A stretch of 64,000 bases of DNA from Polytrichum commune (taxonomy: Eukaryota > Streptophyta > Polytrichopsida > Polytrichales > Polytrichaceae). Each line of letters begins with the position of its first letter. Positions within the stretch are counted from its first letter, which is position 1. The notes below the pieces were generated by a model. The model ran no database searches. It was not told the origin of the DNA and saw nothing but the letters and a program-made list of their open reading frames with translations. The stretch is taken from NCBI GenBank assembly GCA_950295325.1, contig OX485805.1, positions 37,933,501 to 37,997,500 on the forward strand, given 5' to 3'. This document shows positions 20,890 through 32,593 of the stretch, piece after piece. Both the position numbers and the translations under genes were made by a program.

Positions 20890-23402
20890 CTACTCGTCTT
20901 CTTGGCTGCGAAGGCGGGCACTTCCATTGGTAACTGCAACATTCAACTGTGCAGCACGCTCCACAATAGCCTTTCTCTTCAGAGTGGACACATTGTGAGC
21001 GATCTCAGCACTGTACTTCCTGTAAAACCATGAAATCAAATAACCTATCAGAACCTATTCCTCACAGTATGCAAAACGTATACAGAAACAAATTTTGCCA
21101 AGAATATGTTATCCTCCCAAGCTAATACACTATCACTTTACTTGCTGCTACTAAGAGTGACCATAAAACGCATGCATGGATATAAGACCTCTTTACAGTT
21201 ACTGAGCAACCACGAGATCAAAGGATTTGATGCCAGAGACCGGCAGAAAGATTCCCAAGAATATTCTATCATCCCTACCGGGATGTAAGATGTCCCTCTT
21301 CTTTCTCACATCGACAGCGATCATTCTTGACACAATGTGACCTCCTTAGTCCCAAAACTGGATAGAAAAAATGGTTCCTTTATAGTCATTCATCCATTAC
21401 CGGACAGATTAGAATGAATGCATCAGAGAGATTCCCAAGAATATGTCATCATCCCAATTGGGAATATGATGTCCCTATTCTTTTTCACATCAATTGCGTT
21501 CATTACCACGATGAACTTCTAAGTTCCAGACTTTCAAAGCACTCAATGATCATATTGAACAATCGCCGAACTGATGGTCGACAAGCACTATAGCAGTGCC
21601 AGTTGGATTCTGTTCATCAGAACGTAAGTACTGAGTGAGGTCACATTTCCAAGAATAGCTCAATCCTCAATTTATTCAAATCAAATCTACAAAAACATAT
21701 ACATCTAGTCACTTAAGTCAAATCTTTCAAACCCTAAAGCATTTCCAAAGACGAGGTTGAAGAGCTCGTTGATGCAGAAAACGCTGACAGGAAGCCTCAC
21801 CACTCACACATTCATGACTTTGAGGTGAAAGCATCAGAGAGATTCCCAAGAATACGTCATCATCCCTGACGGGTAATAAGATGTCCCTATTCTTTTTCAC
21901 ATCACTTGCAATCAACACTCGATTCAGACGCTAATTTACAGACTCGGCAGGAAATAATGTCAGTAAACCCTACATCCCAAATCAAGAAACTAATGCGCTG
22001 TGAGCGTCAGAAAGATTCCCAAGAATATTCACCATCCCTGAAGGCTAATAAGATGCTCTTTACCACATTACTTGCAGTCCCCACTAAAATGGGACTCCAA
22101 AAATTACAGCACCTGGACAATCTAGAATTGTTCAAATACGCACAAGAGAACTGGAACCGCGAGGCCGCGTCATAGAGGTCCCGGAAGGGAAACAAGTTAA
22201 ACAAGACATTCCATTCTCAGCATGTCGATATTTAACTGCAACAGACTGACCTTTTCTATTGACATCTATTAGAAAAACGCAAATAAAACTCTTGGGTCAC
22301 AAATCGTGTGACCTAAAACTACATAGATTAGGTCAACAGTAAAACAAAGCTGTTCAGGGCGAACCAACCTAGAAAAATGGGTCAGGTGCAATGTTGTTAC
22401 ATACCTGTTGTGCATCAACAAAAGCTCGACATCCTTCACGTTGTGAACCAAAAATTTGACGAAACCGCTTGGCAGCACATGCCTCGTCTTCTTGTTCGAC
22501 CCGTACCCAATGTTGGGCATCAACGTGGTGCCCTTGAATTTACGACGAACCCTAGAGTCGATACCTTTTGGCCTTCTCCAGTTTGTCTGCAAAGTGCAAC
22601 ACATCCTATGAAACTCGATGTCCATCCAACTATGATAGCTTAAAAACTATAAACAACTTGCACATACATATTGCCCAATCACCTAACCCTAAATTTTCTG
22701 TACTGCGACCCTGAGCACATTCTAGTCAACTGCTCACCAACTCGCGAGCTCCAACTTCGCCAAACCCTAAACTGAACCATGCACTTGGGGGCACTATGCT
22801 ACTAGTGAGACGGCGCTTAGGAACGTGTTGAGATATGTGCTTAAAAAGCAAAAACCATTATTAACCGTGAGAAATGTTCCATACACTCTACTAAGATGCT
22901 CCCGAACAGGCCCTCAGCTCAATAGATCAAACCCCGCAGCTGTACCAAACCCTAGAAACCAAGCTATGCATCTGATAGAAAAGCCTACTGCTCGGACAGC
23001 AGCAAAATAACACAACAAGTTTCACATGTGCTAAGGACAAGCACAACGATCCCCAAACATGAGACAGGTCACAAATACACTCTACTCAACTGCTACCGAG
23101 TAGGCTCAGAGCTCACGAAATCGCGAACCCCAACTTCCCCAAACCCATGGAACCAAACTATGCGTTATCCTGTGCTCGAGCAGCACAAGTTTCACAAGTG
23201 CTAAAAACAAGAAGAATAATTCACAACGATGTGAAACGTCCCAACCATATCTAAAATACAAGTTGGAGGGTTTCTAGAGGGTTTTGCAAGGGTTTTGCAG
23301 ACAGGTACACACCTTGACGCAAATCTTGCGGTCGGACTGCATGCGCTTGAACTTCTTGATGCGCTTCTTGACGACATCGCGCTTGATGAGAGGGGTCACC
23401 AT
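20890..23402 (-). CDS. RPL32: 60S ribosomal protein L32 (eL32), three exons
   Basis: Exons on the minus strand are 23402-23313, 22586-22405 and 21019-20890. The joined frame is 402 nt, exactly 133 codons plus stop, the usual eukaryotic L32 length. It starts [20 protein letters not shown], continues with [19 protein letters not shown] and [15 protein letters not shown], and ends RLRSQEDE, all hallmarks of eL32. All junctions are GT-AG (AAG/gtgtgt, ttgcag/ACAAAC, AACAG/gtatgt, ttacag/GAAG). The protein is a structural component of the cytosolic large ribosomal subunit. The longer in-frame ORF reaching back to 23537 is upstream leader. Intron 1 (22587-23312) holds a degenerate triple repeat; intron 2 (21020-22404) holds the snoRNA-like units. 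Confidence 0.97.
21241..21318 (-). ncRNA. Box C/D snoRNA-like unit 1 in RPL32 intron 2 (degenerate)
   Basis: Same unit as 21420-21497 in host sense. The C-box position reads CGATGTGA, the internal C'-like box GATGATAG, and the conserved guide TATTCTTGGGAATCT is intact, but the D box reads CTGC instead of CTGA. It is probably a decaying copy. A still weaker copy lies at about 21080-21150. Confidence 0.45.
21420..21497 (-). ncRNA. Box C/D snoRNA-like unit 2 in RPL32 intron 2
   Basis: In the sense of the host gene the order is: stem GCA, C box TGATGTGA, guide-like AAAAAGAATAGGGACATC, C'-like box GATGATGA, guide-like ATTCTTGGGAATCTCT, D box CTGA, stem TGC. The total is about 78 nt, normal for a C/D snoRNA. 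Both guide stretches are conserved across units. As I remember large-subunit rRNA, TGGGAATCTC and ATAGGGACA are complementary to two neighbouring stretches (GAGATTCCCA and TGTCCCTAT). This needs an alignment. Confidence 0.68.
21831..21909 (-). ncRNA. Box C/D snoRNA-like unit 3 in RPL32 intron 2
   Basis: The best-formed unit: GCA stem, C box GTGATGTGA, guide-like AAAAAGAATAGGGACATC, GATGATGA, guide-like TATTCTTGGGAATCTCT, D box CTGA, TGC stem. It differs from unit 2 mainly in the loop between the first guide and the C'-like box. Confidence 0.7.
22004..22076 (-). ncRNA. Box C/D snoRNA-like unit 4 in RPL32 intron 2
   Basis: Same architecture, but the C box is weakened (GTAATGTG) and the first guide has changed (TAAAGAGCATC). 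The second guide TATTCTTGGGAATCTTT and the D box CTGA are kept. It may be a diverging paralogue or a copy losing function. Confidence 0.55.
22700..23240 (-). repeat. Degenerate triple tandem repeat in RPL32 intron 1
   Basis: Three diverged units of roughly 160-200 bp share, on the plus strand, blocks such as ACACTCTACT, CCAAACCCTA, CCAAGCTATGC and CAAGTTTCACA-GTGCTAA. They begin near 22700, 22885 and 23080. Confidence 0.6.
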
Positions 23403-23632
23403 GGTGGCGAGATGGGGTGGGCCTGGCGATGGCTGATCGAGGTTGCCGAGGGGGAGCTTCCTGCACTCCCAAAGAGGGCGGCTCGTCTCTCTCCCCTGCC
23501 CTTTCAAACCCCACCCTCCACCTAGGGTTCCATCCACACCTGGATGAACCTCTACAGATGATACTACACATCCATACGATCATCCATCCAATTTCTGCCA
23601 TGTTGTTGTTCTTGGGGTGGGTTTGAGGCTAA

Positions 23633-23996
23633 GGCCGGTTCACACGGGGTCCCAAGTCCCACTCATGTTAGCAAGTCGCTCCATGGAGGCGAAGTCTCAA
23701 CTTTTGACCCTTAAAAAATCATAAAAATATGATTAATTATCATTAAAGTTGGAACTTGATTATGTTATGTTAATTATTAAGGCTATGATTAATTTTGTGG
23801 GACTTGTTTTGAAGAGTTGGGTTTAGCTTTTTGCTCAACCCAAGACTCACCTCCAAAAAGTGTTGCCATGTAGGCATCGATGTCATACTTGGGACTTGGG
23901 ACCCGTGTGAAGTGGTAAGTCCCAACTTCCATGCTCTCAACGGCTGAGATTGCACAGATTGACCTCAAGTGACTTGGGACCTTGTGTGAACCAGCC
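23633..23996. mobile_element. Tourist/PIF-Harbinger-like MITE upstream of RPL32
   Basis: The terminal inverted repeats are 26 bp with 23 matches: left GGCCGGTTCACACGGGGTCC and right, reverse complemented, GGCTGGTTCACACAAGGTCC, both continuing CAAGTC. The flanks are TAA on the left and TAG on the right, close to the TWA target duplication of PIF/Harbinger elements. The element is 364 bp, has no coding, and lies 230 bp upstream of the RPL32 start codon, so it is in or near the promoter. Confidence 0.82.
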
Positions 23997-23999
23997 TAG

Positions 24000-24612
24000 G
24001 TCCAACACCAAAGAAACTCCAAAATTGAGCAATCCTATTGGCCAAGAGCAAAGTATGGACCAAAGGAGTTTACACTAGAATGTGGGTCCAAGTTATTAAA
24101 AAAAAATGGACTGGCATTAGTGTAGCATAACTTTCTTGATATATTAGCAAAATAACACCGCTCCTAATTTGAGACACCAATCTTCAAGGTTGGGTCCAAT
24201 ATAGAGGCTAGAAGTAAGTTCCATTAAGAGGTGTTTTGAACCCCAAGTTTCTTGGGCCTTGATCCTAATGTAAACCCATCCTTAGAGTCCAATGTCAAAG
24301 AAACTCCAAAATCAAGCAATCTTATTGGTTAAGAGATTTTAGTTTATTTTTACCCAAGGAGTTTACATTCAACTTTGGGTTCAAGGTATGAAAAATGGAA
24401 GTCACACTAATGCGGCATCACTTCCCACCAAATATTGATCCCCATTCCAATAAAAATTTAAATTTTAATTTAAATTTTAAAAATGTACTTTGAGAAACCG
24501 GTCTTCCAACTTACTTGGGTCCAATCTTGAGTCCAAAAGTCAGGTCTACTAAGGGTGTTTTGGACCCCAAGTTTCTTGGACATAGACCTTATTGTAAACT
24601 CACCCTTAAGGT
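24000..24612 (+). repeat. Tandem duplication, period about 287 bp
   Basis: Two units begin GTCCAACACCAAAGAAACTC (24000) and GTCCAATGTCAAAGAAACTC (24287) and end with CCCCAAGTTTCTTGG-containing text. Each carries inverted TCCAAGAAACT-like words, so each is probably a MITE inserted next to a relative. They abut the MITE at 23633-23996. Confidence 0.65.
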
Positions 24613-26145
24613 AAGCATGCCTTAAGTGGTCGTGTTTCTTGCTACACTCATTTTTCCTAGCATGCGAAACACACAATTGGTGCAAGATGATTGCCAATTT
24701 CAAATTGCGTTGGTAGCCAAGTTTGCCTTGTTATTTGGGAGTTTATTTGAATATCTCATTCAATATCAAAGTGAAAATTCTAGAGCTCAGTAAATGGTCA
24801 TACAAACTCCCCCCTCCCCCCTCCCCCCTCCCCCTTATGTTGAATATTGGACCTAAAATGACCAACAAATTTTGACCACATAGTCTAGCTCTTTTTGGTG
24901 TCCATTCTTAGATAAACATGTACCCATACACAACTTAAGTATAGTTGCCCGATTAATAATAAAAAGTGACAATGAAAGGCCCGCATATCTTAGTGGTCTC
25001 TTTCCTCAACAATGAGAAATATTAACAATGTGATTATCCACAATGAATATCAGTTGGAGGCCTTATATGGGGCCCTTACAAGAGAAAGTTCTAAAGGGTG
25101 AATTCTTGACTACATCCATATCATTGAAAATAGGATCATTGTCCTTGATCTCTACCAAATCATTTAAGAAGCATTTACTCTTAAAACATCACTAAAAGCA
25201 TAAAGATAGATTGAATGTCTTTTGAGGTTTCTTCAAAGGGTTATGATAAAAGGAATTTCATACCTTAATGGGAGAATAGAATTGAATTATCTTGTCATTA
25301 ACCTTGCTGCATTTCACAAGCATGGGTAAGCACTGTAGAGGGTGCTCTGTTCGTGTACTCAAGTGCCAAAATGTAGTTCCAAATGGGATTCAATTTGGAT
25401 TCAGCCAATGTATAACTGACACATGGTAAGATTAAGGGGAGATATAATCAAGAGCCACATTCTGATTCCCCATGCATGATTATACCCTGTTCAAAAGGAG
25501 TTTGACTAACAATACAAACTAGTTAAAAAGGATATGTTGAGTCTCCTGCAAACTTGAGCCCACGCACTTGAATTTCTGTGCATTTTCTCAGTCCCAACAA
25601 GATCGCAGAGGACATTAGAAAACTCACATATTCTCCAGGTCACATTGGTATGCAAGTCTGTGTGGAATAATATCAAGAGATAGCTTGATGAGGGAGTGTA
25701 CAAATACTGCTTCAGATGCAACAGGCCTCTCCTTGTCCTTTGGACAACTGTAAATTATCTATGGCGCTCACACACTGAAGGACAGGAGGATCACCTGGTA
25801 AAAGCCATCCTCCTGTATTCTTTGAGTTGTAACCCTTTAGATGTGTCGCAATGGTCACAGAAACGGAGGACTTTGCCACTGCAAAAGCTAGGGCCTCACT
25901 CTTTTAAGTACTCCTGTATCTACTCCACTGTTCACACTCTTCACACTATTCAGAAAGTAGCTAACTTCCTCTGCAAGAGCCATTCGCAAATGTACATGCA
26001 TGCACCACACATCTGGTACATTTTAATATCCAGCAAGCTTTACCATCTTTAATAGACAGAGTAAGCACTTCACTTACTACTGCCAGAGTTGTCATCGGAT
26101 TGGACTCAGGTCATCTGCTTCTCCTCGACCAAAGACACACACAGC
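24613..26145. other. Intergenic stretch, no supported gene
   Basis: A (CCCCCTC)n tract lies at about 24806-24836. Otherwise I see no coding or repeat structure that I can support. The last few hundred bases may be 3' untranslated sequence of the rhomboid-like gene. Confidence 0.5.
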
Positions 26146-29100
26146 TTACCAGTTCTCATCCCCAAGACCACCATGTAGGAAGTGGAATTCTGTTGCAACA
26201 GGCACTCCAACGCTGTAGAGGGCGAAGAATACACCAAGGGAAAGTGCAAACACTAGAAGAAGTCGGGTTGGATGAAGGCCCTCATTCAACAAGAGATACG
26301 ACTCCATTGTATCATCGGTTGGGTTCTCACCCATCGGCTCCTCTACATGCACATTGATTTGGACCGTGGGGCATGTGAGTAAGCCAAAAATAAGACCCAC
26401 TGTTCCTGCTCCCAGATGGTTCCTGCAAAGATTAAATACAGTACAACACAAATCCTTAGAACTCGATCTATTTTGATTAAGCAGTCCACAAGAATGCCTT
26501 TCTTCACTGAAATCAAGTTAATGTATCATCAATATAAGTTTTCAATAGAATGATGAGAGATGGTAAGAACTACAAGCTGACACGTTATTCAAACTGACAG
26601 GCTATTTACTAGTAGCACTATCAAAATAAGAACGTACCAGTCATCAATAGGAAGAGAGTTGCACAAAGCCACGTTTATTGCGCTCATGATTACCACTTTT
26701 CGAATCATTTCATCTGCTACTTCAAGTCCAATTATCTCCCGGTTGCGCACCAGGTACACCAACCAAGTAGCCATTAAAGCATAGATTGGACCCTGTCCAC
26801 ATTGAAGATATTCTACTCAGTGAGACATGTTAACAATGAGGGCTAAAAGGGGTGAGTGAATTTGAAATTATACAATTAAGCAAGATGTAATCTTTGGTGT
26901 GTCTAAACACTTTGACTTCTATATGGGTTCAAGAAGTAGGAGCATTAAAAGCAACTGGTGCACTAGATGTACAAGCAAGAATGGAATTTAGGAATATTCT
27001 TACAGTGCCACCCACGGTGCCTTGAGGTGTATGGAAAAAGCTCATCAAGTTGCCAAACAACCCGCCAATAAGATAGACCATTCCAAAACCTAATGTCCCG
27101 TATGCACTTTCGACGGCTGGGCCAAAAGACAGTAATGCCCACGTACTTAAACCCAAATGCAAGAGACCTGAATGCTGTATGCCCACAATAAAACCACCAA
27201 CACCAAATTAAAGCAGGCAGCACAATGGTGCAATATTGTTCAAGAAAGCTCTGCAATAGAATCCCTCCTTAACAGAAATGTGCATGTCAAAAAAATGACT
27301 ACATGGATAACTAGTACAGTTAATTGTTGCAAGGTTCTCAGATTAGTAGTGGTGCCATGGCTGGTTTGGGTTCTTGGATATTCCATGTTTCTGCATTTAT
27401 ACAACCAAGTTTAGGAACCAATGTAGTATGTGTGAACCACCTTCCTATAGAGGGTGATGACGTCCTATAATTGAACCCAATTAAAGAGCTGATTAGCGAG
27501 CTACAAAACTCAAGAAGATCCCCAGAATAGCCCCTCCCAGTACATAATAGGAGATTAAAGTTCTGTAGATGTAGCCTACGTAATAACATCTCAACTCATA
27601 TTAGAAACTACGTTTGATGCACAGGATTTCTCTTTCTCAAAAACAGCAACATGACACCCCCTAGTATGAGATTGATGTGCAAGGGCCTCCAATCATCCCA
27701 GGGGACTCAATAAACCCCAGTGAGTTATCATATGTTTCCATATAAAATAGAGAGTTAGCTGAACCTTACAAGAAACATGGGTGTGACCATACGCCACCAC
27801 TCGCCATTCACGATTAACTCATTCACTTTCGCTCCATATAAAAACGGAAGAGATGCATCTACCATGCCTGGCATTCCCTTTGGACTTGCCAATCCAAACA
27901 AGTATACTGCAATGTTTATAGCCACCAGACCATTTCTGCAGGTTTCAATCCATCACCACATTGTAAGTCTACTTTCAACTGTCATACATCTGCGAAGGAT
28001 CAAAACTTCATAATGTCACCAATTCTTTGAATCTTGCATCTGAATGAGATATATTCCATCATAACCAAACCAAATTGAATTTGACCAACTTGAATCAAAC
28101 TGTTGAATTTCAAGTGATATCTGACACATATTAAAAATATGAGATGTGAATATATCTCAACAGTTGGTGTACTTAGTAAACCTTATGTAAGCATTCTCAA
28201 GTTTCATAAATTCTTTAAGAAAATGTAGCTCTGAACATTGAAATTAAATAGGCATGCTTTAAATCTGTAGGCTTGTGGTGTGCTACATGGAGAAATGAGT
28301 AGTATTTTAATTGAAAACTTTACTCATACAAAATATCAAGTGATCAATTCTAACAAGAGATCATATACTAGAGGAGCTCATGTATATGAGGTGTTCTATG
28401 TAAGGAGGCCTTGATTGAATGAACTGGGGTGCAAGTTCATTACGTTCACACTATAAGGTACACTCCTGTAAGAGCCTTATAACTCATCAATAAAGATGTG
28501 AGAACAGATCTTCTGAACCATTGGGAGGAGGATGGGCAAACCTATGTTGGTCTTGACTACCTCTAATGGCGATAATAACCCAGAGATAACCGAGACCCAC
28601 AGAGCTCAGGATCTGCATTACCTGTTTGCTTTTGATACTCCAGAACCAAATATAATTTTTGTGTGAATATCCATTGCTTCATTAAGGTTTGGAATGACAG
28701 CTGCAAAAAGGATATTCAATTGTGGAGGAGCTCCTTACACTTATGAACCCAAAAATATTAAGCTACACAGTAACAAAGAACGCTGATAGTTGTGAAACTC
28801 ACACAACATAAGAGTTGGATTGGCCCGCCTGGAAGCCCCAAGATGGACTCAAAAAACTCCCACCCTCTGTATTAGACTCTTCAGACTCTGCTCCCTGCTC
28901 CAGAGCTTTCTCTAGCTCCTGCAGCAACTCTCTATACTCTGCTTCTTCCTCCTCCTCACTGGACGCATCTGATGCAGAAATTATCTCAATTTTCACCCTC
29001 TTGTCTTCTTCTTTTTCTTTCTCTTCTGGAGGTTTTTCTGTATGCTGTGACACTGCAACTGCATCTCAAATGTGTAAATTATCAATAGAATCCAGTAAGA

Positions 29101-30024
29101 CATTCATACTCCCTTCTCTCCTCATTGGTTGTTGACCTGGAATAAGATCAGGTTTGATAAGATAAGAACACAACGGCTCACAATAGGAACAAGCCTTCTG
29201 GTGTCCACAACTTACGGTTAGTAATCTGTATCATACAAGGTTGTCTACCCCAGAAAGATCAACAAAGTAGAAGTCAAATTTGTACCTTCTTTAGGTTCAG
29301 CAGGTCGTAGCTTGTTAAAGTACTCATCTAGAGCACTAAGACTAGGAGACTCTCGTGTTCCAGACATTTCTTGCCGAACCTTGACATTATCCGCCACTCC
29401 TACTTGAGCCCCACCTCCACTTGGCTCTGATGCTGACACAGATGATGATGTGTCTCCATATACTGTCCTACTGCTAGCAGATGAAGAAGTTGGAAATTCC
29501 ACCTCATTGCTCTTGTTGAGCTTATCAAAGTAAGCATCTAAGGCACTCAGACCTTTTTTCACTGCCCATCCCTGTGTGTCACTACTATCTGAATTTCCTT
29601 CTTTGGAACGTGAGATGGTTGAATGCTCCTCCGTTTGTTCTGTCTCTTTCTTTTCCGCCTGATCTACTTGGCTCGTCTGCAGACAGCAAGCTGTCCCTGC
29701 CACTTTCCTTCGCTCAGCATACGAGCTATTCAATTTCCTGCTGTTAAAACTTAGGTTTGATGATACCCACCATTCTGACTCCAGCTGCGAGCACCTCAAG
29801 TGGCGTGCCCTATGTGTACAATCATCATGACTTCTTGCTATTGAGTTGATAGTTTGCTTACACTTGGTGCCCGAAGAGTGCACCACACCACGAGAATCCC
29901 TAAAGCTGTGACCCCTACATTTATTCTGCTCTAGACTATGAGAACACTTATGTAAGGGGTGAAGAGATTGCAGCTGCCGAAAATGACTGAATGGCATAGT
30001 CTGGAAGTAATGCATAGTCGCCAT
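26146..30024 (-). CDS. Chloroplast rhomboid-like membrane protein, catalytic Ser replaced
   Basis: Six exons on the minus strand: 30024-29286, 29058-28803, 27935-27770, 27174-27004, 26792-26638 and 26422-26146. The joined frame gives 587 residues. The N-terminus (MATMHYFQT...) is Ser/Arg/His-rich, as chloroplast transit peptides are. A soluble acidic region follows, with the motif LSALD-x-YF-x-KL twice. The membrane domain begins near residue 333 (GLVAINIAVYLF) and has GEWWRMVTPMFLHSGLLHLG, GGLFGNLMSF and TVGGTGPIYAL. This resembles plant plastid rhomboids of the RBL9 type. The canonical GxSG serine is Thr444, while the TM6 histidine (His498 in NHLGA) remains, so it is probably a non-proteolytic relative. 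The start is the ATG just after a leader-intron acceptor. A 6-nt choice exists at the exon 2 acceptor. Confidence 0.9.
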
Positions 30025-30029
30025 TTTCT

Positions 30030-31080
30030 CTGCACACAAGAGGATGTCTTCAGGGAATTACAATAAAACGTGAACTTCTTTCATAGCTTCCGCAATCATG
30101 CTCAGAGTGCACATCATGCTCTGGTTCGGAAGAGCCTTGTGGATACATAGATACATAACTTCCGTATAGAGTGTACTGAGGCAATGAGCGCCACATAACT
30201 ATTCAGAATTGCAGAAAAAGATTCACTGATCCGACACAAAAAGATTGCGTATGTTATCGAAGCTTGTTTACTGCCATTTGATTACATAGAATCCCTCCAA
30301 ACCACACGTAAATGCATATGAAATTAACTAATGTCGTAGCATTCACATAATAATTGCGGTGTTGGATAATAAATCGATATGCCAAGACCTGGCTAGATGC
30401 TATAGCAAAAGAATATTTCGTAACCTCTGCTCTTAACATACTTGTGTATAAAGGATCTTCCAATTTGGCTAATGCCTGTATAAAACACTCTTTCCTTTAC
30501 TGAAGCTGCCTTCGCCTCATGTAGCTCCCTCGTGCTACTTGACAAGGGATATATCAAAGTCAATTTTGGAATCCTGTTCATGTAACAAGAGCTTACCAGG
30601 CTAAGCACACTCCAGATATGACTTTGAGAGCTCGTCAAATAGTCGGTCCACAGACCAGACTGGTACGCCGCATGGCAAGCAAAGCACAGTATCCAACTCA
30701 GTAGCTCGAAATCTCCTCAAAACTTCTGCACATATGATGAAACTGTCAAGATTGCTGAACAAGAGTGCGAGACTGGAATTCTAGCAACAAATAGTAGCAT
30801 GTATACCTCGTCATCATGTGAATCAAGATAAATTGAACTTGCAACAGTTCGTTTTATCTCAAGAAACACAGCAGCACTTAACCTCTCCTTCCCCTCTCCT
30901 CCTCCAAAACAAAGAGGGATTCGTTTCCATGGCCATGACATGGGCACACAATTACCACTTCACAAGCAGGAAAGACAATTATTCGAAACTATTTATAAAA
31001 CCTGGAAGCACAAGAATAAAATCAAACATTCAATCACAAGACTCCAGCATCACAAACAACCAGCGGGAGACATCACATAC
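30030..31080 (-). other. Probable leader (5' UTR) intron of the rhomboid-like gene
   Basis: On the minus strand, CTAG/gtatgt near 31080 is a good donor, and ttgtgtgcag/AGAAAATGGCG at 30030 is the acceptor, five bases before the ATG. The leader exon would lie upstream, about 31081-31390, ending near a (CT)n microsatellite at 31397-31423. The donor choice is inferred. Confidence 0.5.
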
Positions 31081-31396
31081 CTAGTTCCGAGACACCACCG
31101 GTCCGAATCCAATTCAAGAAGACAAAGCACCAACTATCACAAAGGGACAACCAGCCACGGCGAATCACACCCGTATGTGATTTCGATGATTCTCGGGCAT
31201 CTTGATGAACGAACCAGAGATGGATAAAGAGATTGAAAGAGAAATGCGGTCAGGCGAGTGTCGGATGTGCCAGGGTTTCAAGAAGCGCAAGCAATGGCGA
31301 TGGCGAAGACCAGTGAAGGAGGAAGGCTAGGAGCTCCTGAGAAAGAGTGGCTAAAATCTTTGTCTAGTATACATTTCAGAGAAGAGAGAGAGATAG

Positions 31397-31423
31397 ACTC
31401 TCTCTCTCTCTCTCTCTCTCTCT
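31397..31423. repeat. (CT)n microsatellite
   Basis: About 13 CT units on the plus strand (GA in the sense of the rhomboid-like gene), near its presumed transcription start. Confidence 0.9.
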
Positions 31424-31748
31424 ATCCGCTTTTCCGGGTCGATGGATAGGGCCTATAGGTTCTCAAACTACTCGTGGCTGCCTATCTGGTTCGAATGTAT
31501 TCTCCACGTGTCGTCTTCTCATTGGTTTAAACCCTACAGATTCTTGCATGGATTTCCATGTCAGCACTTAAAGTGTTGAACCAGATGATGTCGGATTTCG
31601 TTTCCCAATACCCACCATTGGGGATGTAGTAAAAACATGCGCCTATAGGTTTATTGGTTACTCATACTAAATCAACTGTAACAGACTGATTTAAAGTCTT
31701 TATCATGATTTAGATTAATTTGGCTTAAACAATAATTAATTGGCTCTA

Positions 31749-32249
31749 CGTAACCATCTGTTTAGAGGGTCTCGCTGATGTGGCTACCTTCTATTGGCTC
31801 ATGAGCATGGTGGAAAACAATTCATAACTTATGACCCTCTTTCTAGTTTCCTACCTACCAAGTAGTAGTACAAAGCTACCATCTATATATTTTTAGCGCC
31901 ATAAATTCAAATCCCTACACATCCAGTGCCCGCGTGGCCGTGACGCTCCGGGGTCGTCCATTGCCTCACACGATTCAAGAATCCCATGGCTTCCAAGAAC
32001 CTCCACCTCTGAGCCCACCCTTAACAACGTAGAAAGAAGAAGGAATAGAGAAGAGCATACAATCCAAGCTAGTTGTAAACCTTCCATGACCAAATTTACC
32101 TCTTCGTGGCATGTTTTGTGAAGATGGAACAAAATCGCCTAAAACACCTACAAACCGATCACAAACTCCAATAAACCAACTTGAAACTCTGAAGCAAACC
32201 CGCCACAAAGACCTACATTGGAGCTCGACCCTCTAAACAGATGGTTACG
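31749..32249. mobile_element. 501-bp element with perfect 23-bp terminal inverted repeats
   Basis: The left end CGTAACCATCTGTTTAGAGG continues GTC; the right end is its exact reverse complement (32227-32249). The interior holds no recognisable coding. No target-site duplication is obvious. Confidence 0.75.
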
Positions 32250-32252
32250 TTG

Positions 32253-32377
32253 GGTAACCGGCTCGAGGGCCAGGGTTACCACCTGGGGCCGGTGATGCTC
32301 ACGTGACTTGCCCTCCGGGCTGGCCGCGTGAGCATCACCAACCTCAGGTGATAACCCTGGCCCTCGAGCCGGTTACC
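32253..32377. repeat. GC-rich 51-bp inverted repeat (fold-back)
   Basis: Left arm 32253-32303 (GGTAACCGGCTCGAGGGCCA...) and right arm 32327-32377 pair at 47 of 51 positions around a 23-nt loop. All four mismatches are C/T or G/A transitions. It begins three bases after the preceding element. Confidence 0.92.
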
Positions 32378-32593
32378 TAGTTCATAGAAATTAGCATTTT
32401 TTACCATCCCCGATGGTGGGTGTTGTGAACATATTCATGCCCATGATCCTCTTTGGGTACTTGCTTACTCCTTTCTAAGACTTACTTAATTTATTTTCAT
32501 ATTCCACAAGATTCAACTACTCTATAAAGGTTCATCCACACCTCCCAATTACGGTTCATGTTGGAGTAAGTAACCACTCAAATTAGTGATATT

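Noticed and set aside
23251-23601. Minus-strand frames upstream of RPL32 with longer N-termini
   Set aside because: eL32 starts at MVTPLIK (23402); the extension is leader sequence and would make a non-standard protein.
28520-28640. Possible extra rhomboid exon (frame reading VMQILSSVGLGYLWVII)
   Set aside because: It is phase-incompatible with both neighbouring exons, while exon 2 (ending 28803) joins exon 3 (starting 27935) perfectly in phase and gives a continuous protein.
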